Of a DNA stretch of 64,000 nucleotides, positions 26,243-33,776 are shown one piece after another. Numbering within the stretch: the first letter of the stretch is position 1; every line of letters begins with the position of its first letter. Source of the stretch: Rhodobacteraceae bacterium Alg231-30 (GTDB lineage: Bacteria > Pseudomonadota > Alphaproteobacteria > Rhodobacterales > Rhodobacteraceae); the NCBI GenBank assembly GCA_900143615.1, contig FREU01000001.1, positions 210,767-274,766 of the forward strand. Direction: 5' to 3'. The notes under the pieces are model-generated. The model made no database searches and was not told the DNA's origin. It saw nothing but the letters and a program-made list of their open reading frames with translations. Position numbers and translations under genes: made by a program.

Positions 26243-26896
26243 TTAGTCGAGTCCAGCTATAATGGCGCGTAAGTCTGCGATCCCATCACCTTTTTCAGAG
26301 CTGGTCAGCACGATTTCCGGGAAGGCTGCAGGGTGCTTTGCAAGTTTTTCGCGCACTTGCGCAAGCGTCTTCTCGCGATCTTTGTCTTTGACCTTGTCCG
26401 CCTTGGTAAGGACGACTTGAAACGTGACCGCAGAGCTGTCCAGCAGGCTCATGATCTCTTCGTCAACAGCTTTGATCCCGTGGCGCAAATCCACCAGTAC
26501 AAAGGCGCGGCGCAGGTTAACGCGACCCGATAGGTAGCGTTTGAGAAGGCGTTGCCATTTCTCCACCACGGCAAGCGGCGCATTTGCGTAACCGTAACCC
26601 GGCAAGTCGACTAGGTAGTGGCTCTCGGCCAAGGTGAAGAAGTTGATTTCCTGCGTGCGGCCGGGCGTATTTGATGCACGTGCCAATCGTGTGCGCCCTG
26701 TCAGCGCGTTGATCAAGGTTGATTTCCCAACGTTTGAGCGACCTGCAAAACAGACTTCAATGCGATCAGAAGGGGGCAGGCCATCCATGGCCACAACACC
26801 TTTGAGGAACTCGGAATTGGAGCCGTCAAACAGTTTGCGGCCAGATTCAAGCGCCGATGGTTCGATGTCTGAAACGAGGGGGAAGGGAAGTTGCAT
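26243..26896 (-). CDS. engB: Ribosome biogenesis GTP-binding protein EngB/YsxC
   Basis: EngB is an essential small GTPase for large ribosomal subunit assembly. The 217-residue protein has the P-loop GRSNVGKSTLINAL, the G3 element DLPGYGYA, the G4 LTKADK and the conserved GRTRLARASNTPGRTQEINFF switch region. An N-terminal extension of about 40 residues is typical for the group. It overlaps the MOSC gene by one base, and engB, MOSC and yidC form a familiar alphaproteobacterial run. Confidence 0.95.
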   Translation of the reverse strand: MQLPFPLVSDIEPSALESGRKLFDGSNSEFLKGVVAMDGLPPSDRIEVCFAGRSNVGKSTLINALTGRTRLARASNTPGRTQEINFFTLAESHYLVDLPGYGYANAPLAVVEKWQRLLKRYLSGRVNLRRAFVLVDLRHGIKAVDEEIMSLLDSSAVTFQVVLTKADKVKDKDREKTLAQVREKLAKHPAAFPEIVLTSSEKGDGIADLRAIIAGLD

Positions 26897-27642
26897 CAGA
26901 GCACCTCTGCTGTATCGCCGACGCAGATATCGCCGGATTTTGTAACCATGCCATAAACGCCGAAATCCTGATGCCCAAAGACCTTGTTAAGAGCTCCGAG
27001 CGTGTCGGCATCGCGCGCGCCCGTATCAGGATTGGATGTGGTGGCCAAACACCGCGTAATGGGTTCTTTTATTTCCAATTCCGCCGACCCGATCCTAAGA
27101 GTTTTACCGATCCACGCAAACTCGTCTCCGACGGAAAAACCATCTAGCCAGATATTGCCTCGCCAGCGTTCCTGAGACAGGCGCTGATCGAGGTGGCTCT
27201 CAACGGCCGCATGCGACGCAGTGGTGTGAATGGCAATGGAGGCGAAATCGCTGTCCGTCATGCCGGTTTCACCTGCAGACACAACCTGGGCTGAGGCGGC
27301 GCGGTTGGACGGCATCAGCGGACGCACCCAGTCGATCATTTTGTCGCCCTGAGTATTTGGATCAAAGCTGAGATCCCAAAGCTCGGGGTGGCGAAGGGTG
27401 AGCCGACCGGTGTCTTCGTCTAGCTGCGCCGTGATAGCCATCAACTGAGGCGCTTTGGCGGCGCGGGAAAAATTGGCACAGGGAGCCCATTCGCCCCCTG
27501 TTGTCTTTGCTGCTTCATGTGTCACCGCCCATCGCCGATCCCATGGAAAGGTCTGGCCCTTGGTTAGCGACACCCTTGCCACGGACTCGCGTCCGTGGGC
27601 TTTGATGGGGTGTCGCCAAAGTGCCGTGACACGACCGGTCAT
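26896..27642 (-). CDS. MOSC domain-containing protein
   Basis: 248 residues. The N-terminal beta-barrel part (VTALWRHPIKAHGRESV) and the MOSC core (IWLDGFSVGDEFAWIGKTLRIG, EPITRCLATTSNPDTG) are clear. The Cys in ITRCLATT is the conserved MOSC Cys. MOSC proteins act in molybdenum-cofactor sulfuration or in reduction of N-hydroxylated compounds; which applies here is unknown. It overlaps yidC by 4 bases and engB by 1, so all three are cotranscribed. Confidence 0.88.
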   Translation of the reverse strand: MTGRVTALWRHPIKAHGRESVARVSLTKGQTFPWDRRWAVTHEAAKTTGGEWAPCANFSRAAKAPQLMAITAQLDEDTGRLTLRHPELWDLSFDPNTQGDKMIDWVRPLMPSNRAASAQVVSAGETGMTDSDFASIAIHTTASHAAVESHLDQRLSQERWRGNIWLDGFSVGDEFAWIGKTLRIGSAELEIKEPITRCLATTSNPDTGARDADTLGALNKVFGHQDFGVYGMVTKSGDICVGDTAEVL

Positions 27643-29456
27643 TTGTCCGGTGTCTTTGACTTGCGTTTAAAGCTGGACTTGATGTTGCCAAACACGTCCG
27701 GTTTGTAGCCATGTGTGCGCATGATCATGTACTGCTGCGAGAAGGTGATCACGTTGTTGGTGATCCAGTAAACGACCAGACCCGAGGCAAAGCTACCCAA
27801 CATGAACATAAAGACCCAAGGCATCCACGCAAAGATCATCTGCTGAGTTGCATCAGTGGGGGCCGGGTTCAGCTTTTGCTGCAACCACATCGAGATACCC
27901 AGCAGAATTGGCAGGATGCCGAGGCTGAGGATTTCGAAGAATCCAAGGTCGGGGATCATGAACGGCAGAATGCCAAACAGGTTGAAGATCGACGATGGAT
28001 CGGGTGCGGACAAGTCGGTGATCCAGCCCAGCCAAGGTGCGTGGCGCAGCTCTAGCGTGACAAAGATCACTTTGTAGAGCGAGAAGAAGATCGGGATCTG
28101 GATCAGGATCGGCAAACACCCGGAGGCTGGGTTTACTTTTTCCTTTTTGTAGAGCTCCATCATGGATTGCTGCATTTTCTGGCGATCGTCCCCAGCAGCT
28201 TCCTTGATTTTCTCCATCTGCGGCTGAAGTTCTTTCATCTTGGCCATCGAGGCATAGGACTTATATGCCAGAGGGAAGACGATGATCTTGAGGATCACGG
28301 TTAGCGCAATGATCGCCCAACCCATGTTGCCAATGAATGAGTTCAACCAGTGCAATAGTGCGAAAATCGGTTTGGTTAGGAAGAAGAACCAACCCCAATC
28401 GATTGAATCCAGAAAACCTTCCACTCCGCCAACGTTTTGATAATCGCGGATAGCGGCCCATTCTTTGGCACCAGCGAAAAGCTGAGTTGTGGTCGCCGCG
28501 GTGTCGCCTTGGGCTACGGTCAACGTTGGCATAACAGCTTCGGTTTGGTAGATGTCGCGGCGATCATCATATTTTGCAACAGATTTGAAGGCCGTGCCTG
28601 GCTCAGGAATCAATGTCGCCATCCAATAGTGGTCGGTGAAACCAATCCAGCCATCTTGTGTGACTTGCGTGACTTCAGCGAGCGCACCTTCGCGCTGGTC
28701 ATATGTGAAGTCCGGCATTTTTGAATATTTGGTTTCTGTCAGCGTGCCGTCAGCCATCGAGATCAGGCCTTCGTGCAGGATGAAGAAGTTCTTCATGTCC
28801 TGAGGCTCGCCATGGCGCGCCAGAACGCCATAAGGTGCCAGAGAAACCGTTCCGGAAGAAACGTTTTGAACGGATTGTTCGACCGAGAACATATAGTCTT
28901 CGTCTACCGAGATTGTGCGGCGGAAGGTTAAACCAGCCTCGTTGTCCCACTTCAGTGTGACAGGCGTTGAAACTGTAAGCTCACCGCCCTGCTCAACCGA
29001 CCAAAGCGTGTTGGCTCCGGGAACTTGGTCAATCGTGAGGCTCGCACCAGGGGCCCAGCCGTAGAGCGCATAATAGGCGTTGGGCTGACCATTGGGGGAC
29101 AGGAACGACACAATCGGCGAACCCTCTTCAAGGGTTTCACGGTAGTCATTGAGTTTAAGGTCATCGATGCGGCCACCCAACAAAGAGATCGATCCACTCA
29201 AACGCTCGGTTGTGATCTCGACTCGAGGCGCGTCTGCTGCGGCGACCTCGGTTGTATCTTGACTCGATGTTGTCTCAGCAGGGACTGCGGCCGGTGCAGT
29301 TGCGCTTGGGGGAAGGGCGACGTCACCTTCAGCGGATACAATTGCGTTGGGATCTTGGTTAGTTGCTTCCGGAGGTGGAAACAGCAGGAACCAGATCAAA
29401 ATCACAGCAAAGCTGAGCGCGGTCGCCAAGATGAGGTTCTTATTTTGATCGTCCAT
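27639..29456 (-). CDS. yidC: Membrane protein insertase YidC
   Basis: YidC inserts and folds inner-membrane proteins, alone or with SecYEG. The 605-residue protein has one N-terminal helix (LILATALSFAVILIWFLLF), a large periplasmic beta domain (about 60-340), and five C-terminal helices with the conserved core LPLAYKSYASMAKMKELQPQ and GCLPILIQIPIFFSLYKVIF. It is the Gram-negative long form. Downstream are MOSC and engB. Upstream, a GGDEF/EAL gene, ttcA and an exported protein separate it from yidD. Confidence 0.96.
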   Translation of the reverse strand: MDDQNKNLILATALSFAVILIWFLLFPPPEATNQDPNAIVSAEGDVALPPSATAPAAVPAETTSSQDTTEVAAADAPRVEITTERLSGSISLLGGRIDDLKLNDYRETLEEGSPIVSFLSPNGQPNAYYALYGWAPGASLTIDQVPGANTLWSVEQGGELTVSTPVTLKWDNEAGLTFRRTISVDEDYMFSVEQSVQNVSSGTVSLAPYGVLARHGEPQDMKNFFILHEGLISMADGTLTETKYSKMPDFTYDQREGALAEVTQVTQDGWIGFTDHYWMATLIPEPGTAFKSVAKYDDRRDIYQTEAVMPTLTVAQGDTAATTTQLFAGAKEWAAIRDYQNVGGVEGFLDSIDWGWFFFLTKPIFALLHWLNSFIGNMGWAIIALTVILKIIVFPLAYKSYASMAKMKELQPQMEKIKEAAGDDRQKMQQSMMELYKKEKVNPASGCLPILIQIPIFFSLYKVIFVTLELRHAPWLGWITDLSAPDPSSIFNLFGILPFMIPDLGFFEILSLGILPILLGISMWLQQKLNPAPTDATQQMIFAWMPWVFMFMLGSFASGLVVYWITNNVITFSQQYMIMRTHGYKPDVFGNIKSSFKRKSKTPDK

Positions 29457-29567
29457 AGCCGGAAGCCACCTGTCATTGAAACTTTGGGGTGGTTCAACAG
29501 AGGTGTGCCAGAAAGGTCAAGTAGATTCCGCGATTTTCCATATCAGCTTGGTTGTAGTTAGAAGGCT

Positions 29568-31121
29568 TTATAAAGATTTTTGGCCAATTTCTATCGCGGG
29601 AAAGAGTTTTGAGTGATGCTCTTGCATCCATTCGCGGGTTTGTTCAAATGGCATTGGTCGCGCGATCCCAAACCCTTGGACGTGATTGCAGCCCAATTGG
29701 GACAGCATTGCGTGTTCGCCTTGGCTTTCGACACCTTCAGCCAAAGTCTCAAGCCCGAGTCGTTCGGCCATTGTGACAATCGCGGCTATCATGCGTTGCT
29801 GGTCGGGGTCGCGGTCGACATTGGTGACAAATGAACGATCTATTTTTAGCCGTCCGATTGGAAGGCGACGGATTGACGAGATGGAGGCGTGACCCGTGCC
29901 AAAGTCGTCAAGATCAATGCTGCACCCAAGTTTGGAGATGGCTTCGACGTTGCGTACAATCATATCTTCGGGCGGGCCGGCAATGACGCTCTCAAGAATT
30001 TCAATCGCGAGGCGATCTGGCGTAATGTCGGTGCGATCAAGCTCCCACTGAATTTTTTCCAATAAAGTTGGGCTTCTAAGCTCATCGCCCGAAAAGTTCA
30101 CTCCAACAACTGGCACATGCATGCCGGCTTCGTCCCAGGCACGCAGGGCATTGAGTGAGTTTCGCAGCATGAAATCTGCCAAACGACCCATTTGACTGGT
30201 TTGCTGCAAGACATCCAAAAACTCTCCTGGACCCAGAATGCCACGTTCCGGATGTTTCCAGCGTGCAAGAACTTCGAAGCCAGTGACCTCACCTGTGTCA
30301 GTCGAAACCTGAGGCTGATACCACGCTTGAATTTGTTCGCGCTGAAGACTTTGGGCCGCTTCATCTTCTGTCTTGCGGCGTGACACGACTCGACGTCCCA
30401 TGTCGGGCGTGTAACAGCGAATGTTGGAGCTGCCCGCGCGACGGGCTTCTGACATGGCCATTTCTGAGGCTTGGATCAGAGACGTTGCCTTGGGCACTTC
30501 AAGGCGAGAGGACATCGCAAACCCGATAGAGCAGGTTATGTAAATGGACGCCATTTGAAGCGGGATAGGTTCTTCTAATGCGTTCTGAATTCGGGTTGCC
30601 ATCTGGATACCGGTTTCCAGATCAAAAAGCTGGATGGGGTCGAGGGCAACGATGAAGGTTGCATCACCGGAACGACCTACTAGGTCATCTGCGCGCAATA
30701 CGCTCCGAATACGGGTCGAAATGTGCCGCAAAATGCTTTCGGTGGTGCGGTCGCCATGAATCTCGCGAAGGCGTGCGAATCCATCTATCTTGACAGAAAA
30801 ACATGCCGTTGATCGCCCTGTTTCAGTCAGGTCTTTAATAGACAATGTGAGACGGCTCTCAAAAGCGGGTTGGAGCAATAACCCCGTTGGTCCGTCAGTT
30901 TCGGATGGACGCCGTCGTGACGTGGCTCTCTTGCCAGTTGGCGAAAAAATGAATGGGAGCGGCAAAAGGGTTGCAGAGATCAGAACTCCGAACTCGCCAA
31001 ATACAAACCAAGAGCTCAAAATCACAACTGGAATCAAGGCAGGGAAAATTCGATTGCGCACGATCTCGCCGTCGATGCGTGATCGCACCGAGTCGACAAG
31101 ATTTTCGAGGCTAGACGGCAT
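29568..31121 (-). CDS. Membrane-bound GGDEF/EAL protein, likely c-di-GMP phosphodiesterase
   Basis: 517 residues. Two short membrane segments at 20-65 (FPALIPVVILSSWFVFGEFG and LISATLLPLPFIF) lead into a GGDEF domain whose signature is degenerate (RSGDATF where RGGDEF is expected), so cyclase activity is unlikely. The EAL domain is intact: FEVLARWKHP, VNFSGDEL, LAIEILES, DDFGTGHAS, LKIDRSF and LAEGVES retain the metal- and substrate-binding residues. The protein probably breaks down c-di-GMP, with the degenerate GGDEF as a possible GTP sensor. It sits between ttcA and yidC, unusual for that locus. Confidence 0.9.
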   Translation of the reverse strand: MPSSLENLVDSVRSRIDGEIVRNRIFPALIPVVILSSWFVFGEFGVLISATLLPLPFIFSPTGKRATSRRRPSETDGPTGLLLQPAFESRLTLSIKDLTETGRSTACFSVKIDGFARLREIHGDRTTESILRHISTRIRSVLRADDLVGRSGDATFIVALDPIQLFDLETGIQMATRIQNALEEPIPLQMASIYITCSIGFAMSSRLEVPKATSLIQASEMAMSEARRAGSSNIRCYTPDMGRRVVSRRKTEDEAAQSLQREQIQAWYQPQVSTDTGEVTGFEVLARWKHPERGILGPGEFLDVLQQTSQMGRLADFMLRNSLNALRAWDEAGMHVPVVGVNFSGDELRSPTLLEKIQWELDRTDITPDRLAIEILESVIAGPPEDMIVRNVEAISKLGCSIDLDDFGTGHASISSIRRLPIGRLKIDRSFVTNVDRDPDQQRMIAAIVTMAERLGLETLAEGVESQGEHAMLSQLGCNHVQGFGIARPMPFEQTREWMQEHHSKLFPAIEIGQKSL

Positions 31122-31182
31122 GCGCTACGACCTTGGTTTGTGACATTTCCTCTAAAGTTAAATAGAGTTGATAATCACTGAG

Positions 31183-32052
31183 TTAACGCAATTTGGGCAA
31201 AACTGGGGCAATTCCATCAAATTTGATGCTTTCTGTTCCTAAATCTGCAAAATCGAACAGCTTTGGGTCGAGCATATGTGAGGGCCGAATGTTGGTTAGC
31301 GCCTTGAACATCACTTGGCGCCGACCTGGGCTGTTTTTTTCCCACTGGTCTAAAAGTTGTTTAACTTGTTGACGTTGCAGGCCATCTTGGGATCCGCAAA
31401 GGTCGCAGGGAATGATTGGGTAGTTCATGGAGCGGGCAAAACTCTCGCAATCGACCTCGGCAACATGCGCCAGCGGTCGGTACACGAAGAGATCACCTTC
31501 CTCGTTCACCAACTTTGGCGGCATTGTGGCAAGCCGCCCACCGTGAAACAGATTCATGAAGAAAGTTTCGAGGATGTCGTCGCGATGGTGCCCCAATACA
31601 ACTGCTGAGCATCCCTCTTCACGCGCGATTCGATAGAGGTTCCCGCGTCTGAGGCGAGAGCATAACGCACAGTAAGTACGTCCGGCAGGCACTTTGTCTT
31701 TTACGATCGAATAAGTGTCTTGGTATTCGATGCGGTGCGGCACTTGCATCTCTTCTAGAAATTTTGGCAGCACCGTTGCCGGGAAATTCGGCTGACCCTG
31801 ATCCAGGTTGCAAGCCAATATTTCCACAGGGAGAAGCCCGCGCCATTTTAGTTCGTGTAATACCGCGAGCAGCGTATAGCTGTCCTTACCGCCCGACATA
31901 CACACAAGCCACCGCGCATCGCGTTCAATCATTCCGTACTGTTCAATCGCTTCGCGGGTGTGGCGTACAATACGCTTGCGCAGCTTCTTGAAGCTGGTCG
32001 AGGAGGGGGCACCGTGAAACAGTGGGTGGATATCATCAGGTTCATCTAGCAT
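31183..32052 (-). CDS. ttcA: tRNA 2-thiocytidine(32) synthetase TtcA
   Basis: TtcA adds sulfur to C32 of several tRNAs, using ATP and an iron-sulfur cluster. The 289-residue protein has the PP-loop [11 protein letters not shown], the cluster-binding [12 protein letters not shown] and a second CDLCGSQ pair, all as expected. ATG 32052 ([14 protein letters not shown]) gives the usual N-terminus although no Shine-Dalgarno is obvious; GTG 32139 is the alternative, adding 29 residues. It is followed by the GGDEF/EAL gene. Confidence 0.93.
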   Translation of the reverse strand: MLDEPDDIHPLFHGAPSSTSFKKLRKRIVRHTREAIEQYGMIERDARWLVCMSGGKDSYTLLAVLHELKWRGLLPVEILACNLDQGQPNFPATVLPKFLEEMQVPHRIEYQDTYSIVKDKVPAGRTYCALCSRLRRGNLYRIAREEGCSAVVLGHHRDDILETFFMNLFHGGRLATMPPKLVNEEGDLFVYRPLAHVAEVDCESFARSMNYPIIPCDLCGSQDGLQRQQVKQLLDQWEKNSPGRRQVMFKALTNIRPSHMLDPKLFDFADLGTESIKFDGIAPVLPKLR

Positions 32053-32188
32053 TCGCGCGATGTATGCGATCCTGGCGGATCCGGCAAGCTCTGAGGGGGG
32101 CTCGTGTGAACAAGCAAGCCGGAGCGATGCCTTGATCACACTGGCTCATGATTTTTAGCTGGCTTTGAAGTGATACGCAAAAAGGTGG

Positions 32189-32692
32189 TTATTGAATCTG
32201 CTCTTCATTACACTTTTGAGCAAGCTCAAGCGCTTTATAGGTGCCGGTCAAATCGACGAAAAACGAATAGGATTTTTCGGGAAACACGATCATGGTTTGC
32301 TCTTTGGCGATGTCTTCAAAAACAGCGGGCTCATCGGTCAGGACGTAGCCACCAGAGTAGCCCTTTGTAATATTGCCCCGCATGCCGGTGGCTTGACCGA
32401 TATAGATGTTCTCTCCAAGTAAAATGGCAACTTCGGACTTCTGGCCGGTGCGTATGTCGGTTTCGGCTTTGGTAAAAACACCGACATATCCGATGCCGCG
32501 ATCTTTGGTCAGGCCCATCTGGATAACATTATCCATGTCATCTTTGGTCTCAACCATGCAGCTTTTCTTTTCGGTGTCGACGTAAACGTTCCAACCCTCA
32601 ACGGCGCCATAACCTATGAACTTCTCCGCCAATGCAGCAGTGGCGCTGGATGTAATCAATAATCCCAAAGCAATTGATCTAAAGGTGCGCAT
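32189..32692 (-). CDS. Exported protein of unknown function
   Basis: 167 residues. The N-terminus is a classical signal peptide (MRTFRSIALGLLITSSATAALA) with cleavage expected near ALA-EKF. The mature part is about 145 residues, soluble, with one Cys in KSCMVET and one near the end (AQKCNEEQ), which may form a disulfide bond. A glycine/tyrosine-rich strand, GNITKGYSGGYVLTDEPAVF, is visible. I recognise no family. It is most likely periplasmic. It lies between yidD and ttcA in the same orientation. Confidence 0.75.
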   Translation of the reverse strand: MRTFRSIALGLLITSSATAALAEKFIGYGAVEGWNVYVDTEKKSCMVETKDDMDNVIQMGLTKDRGIGYVGVFTKAETDIRTGQKSEVAILLGENIYIGQATGMRGNITKGYSGGYVLTDEPAVFEDIAKEQTMIVFPEKSYSFFVDLTGTYKALELAQKCNEEQIQ

Positions 32693-32797
32693 AAGAAATC
32701 CTCGTTAAACATGAAAAGAATTGAGGTGAAAATATGGGCGTCTTAAGGAACTGTCTAGAGGCGAAAACCTGACCCGTAGCGCTTGCTTGGGTTGCTT

Positions 32798-33034
32798 TTA
32801 AGGTGGGTCGCGCGGGTCGGGTACTGGATCATAGCCACTGCTGCCGAGGGGGTGACACCGTCCGAGTCGCCGTAACGTCAGCCAACTGCCTTTTGCCGCA
32901 CCGTGTTTCTCAAGCGCTTCCAGAGCATATGCGGAGCATGTCGGTTGGTAGCGGCAGTTAAAACCTACCCAAGGACTAAAAATCAATCTGTAGGCTCTGA
33001 TAGGGAGGGCCGCGATATGTGCAAGAGGAGTCAT
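32798..33034 (-). CDS. yidD: Membrane protein insertion efficiency factor YidD
   Basis: A 78-residue YidD protein. The family signature [20 protein letters not shown] and the following [15 protein letters not shown] are complete. YidD sits at the inner membrane and aids YidC-dependent insertion. It is usually encoded rpmH-rnpA-yidD-yidC. Here, neither rnpA nor rpmH is found in the 740 bases upstream, and three genes separate it from yidC, so the locus has been rearranged. Confidence 0.93.
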   Translation of the reverse strand: MTPLAHIAALPIRAYRLIFSPWVGFNCRYQPTCSAYALEALEKHGAAKGSWLTLRRLGRCHPLGSSGYDPVPDPRDPP

Positions 33035-33186
33035 GCGACCTCGTTTATAGATGTCTGTGCGTGCGGAAAAGGGGAGGTAGCATATTAAAGCCCCCTGAAT
33101 TCCAGCTGCAAGAATTTAAATTGCTGCCTTCACGTTGTTTTGACCGCGCGTTTATCTACGCTCACGGACTTGTGGTTGCTGGCGCA

Positions 33187-33215
33187 TTGACATTTTTTGA
33201 CGCACCTGCATTTTA
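33187..33215 (+). promoter_or_regulatory. Possible sigma-70 promoter in the yidD-sat gap
   Basis: TTGACA at 33187-33192 matches the -35 consensus exactly. A 17-base spacer leads to ATTTTA at 33210-33215 as a weak -10. A strong plus-strand terminator lies about 270 bases downstream with no convincing gene between. Confidence 0.35.
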
Positions 33216-33221
33216 GGCGGA

Positions 33222-33514
33222 GCATTGCCGATTTGCGGTTTTTCGTTCCGATTTTGTGCCGGTTTAGATTGCAGAGTTTTTGCTCCGCTCTGGGGAGAGC
33301 GAACAGCGGGTTTTGAACGACATAGTGGATAGGTCTATCCAAGGTGTTGAGCAAAAGTGTGTTCGTCAGGGTTTGGCATATAAATCTGATCTAGAGGTAC
33401 GTCAGTCGAGGACTAAACTTAGAGGTTTTTGCGAGGAGAGTTTCAGTAAAGAGTTATGTGTTTTCTCCATTTTAACTAAGGGCAGTTGCGGTTTCGCAAT
33501 TGCCCCTTTTTTTT
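33222..33514 (+). ncRNA. Putative structured small RNA
   Basis: The stretch between a consensus-like promoter and a strong rho-independent terminator carries no credible protein gene but is rich in secondary structure. GCGGAGCA (33217-33224) pairs with TGCTCCGC (33281-33288), and a competing hairpin CGCTCT-GGGG-AGAGCG lies at 33286-33301. The end is GGGCAGTTGCG-GTTT-CGCAATTGCCC followed by eight T. It does not match tmRNA, RNase P RNA or SRP RNA by their conserved motifs. The exact start is a guess; the 5' pairing arm suggests it may begin nearer 33216. The call is inference. Confidence 0.35.
33480..33514 (+). terminator. Strong rho-independent terminator without an obvious upstream gene
   Basis: An 11-bp stem GGGCAGTTGCG / CGCAATTGCCC (one G-U) with a GTTT loop, one C, then eight T (33507-33514). 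It reads clearly on the plus strand, while the flanking genes yidD and sat-cysC are both on the minus strand. Confidence 0.85.
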
Positions 33515-33698
33515 GCGTGGCGTTCTCTATGGCGCTCGCACTTTTTTGGTATTTCTGGACCATGATCTGGGGTTTCACCTCTTTGTCGATTAAATTTCTT
33601 CACGTGCGTGACAACGTCGGTGAAATTTATTCGATGCGGTTCATGGCGGCGAAATTGCGCACCACAATCCTTGGGAAGTTGAATAACGTCTATTAACG

Positions 33699-33732
33699 AA
33701 AAAGTGCCGCCAGAAACGATTCCGGCAGCACT
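33699..33732 (-). terminator. Rho-independent terminator of sat-cysC
   Basis: Read on the minus strand, AGTGCTGCC pairs with GGCGGCACT (9 bp, one G-U) around a 12-base loop and is followed by TTTT, 45 bases after the stop codon. The 33515-33698 stretch between this and the previous terminator holds only a 55-codon frame without a Shine-Dalgarno. Confidence 0.82.
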
Positions 33733-33776
33733 CAGATTTGGTCTCTGAGGTTGAAAAGTATTCAACCTAAAAGGCG

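Noticed and set aside
33280..33696. 138-codon plus-strand frame in the yidD-sat gap
   Set aside because: It runs through a strong rho-independent terminator at 33480-33514, has no ribosome site and resembles no protein.
33529..33696. 55-codon hydrophobic frame after the terminator
   Set aside because: No Shine-Dalgarno before ATG 33529, and no promoter seen between the terminator and the start.
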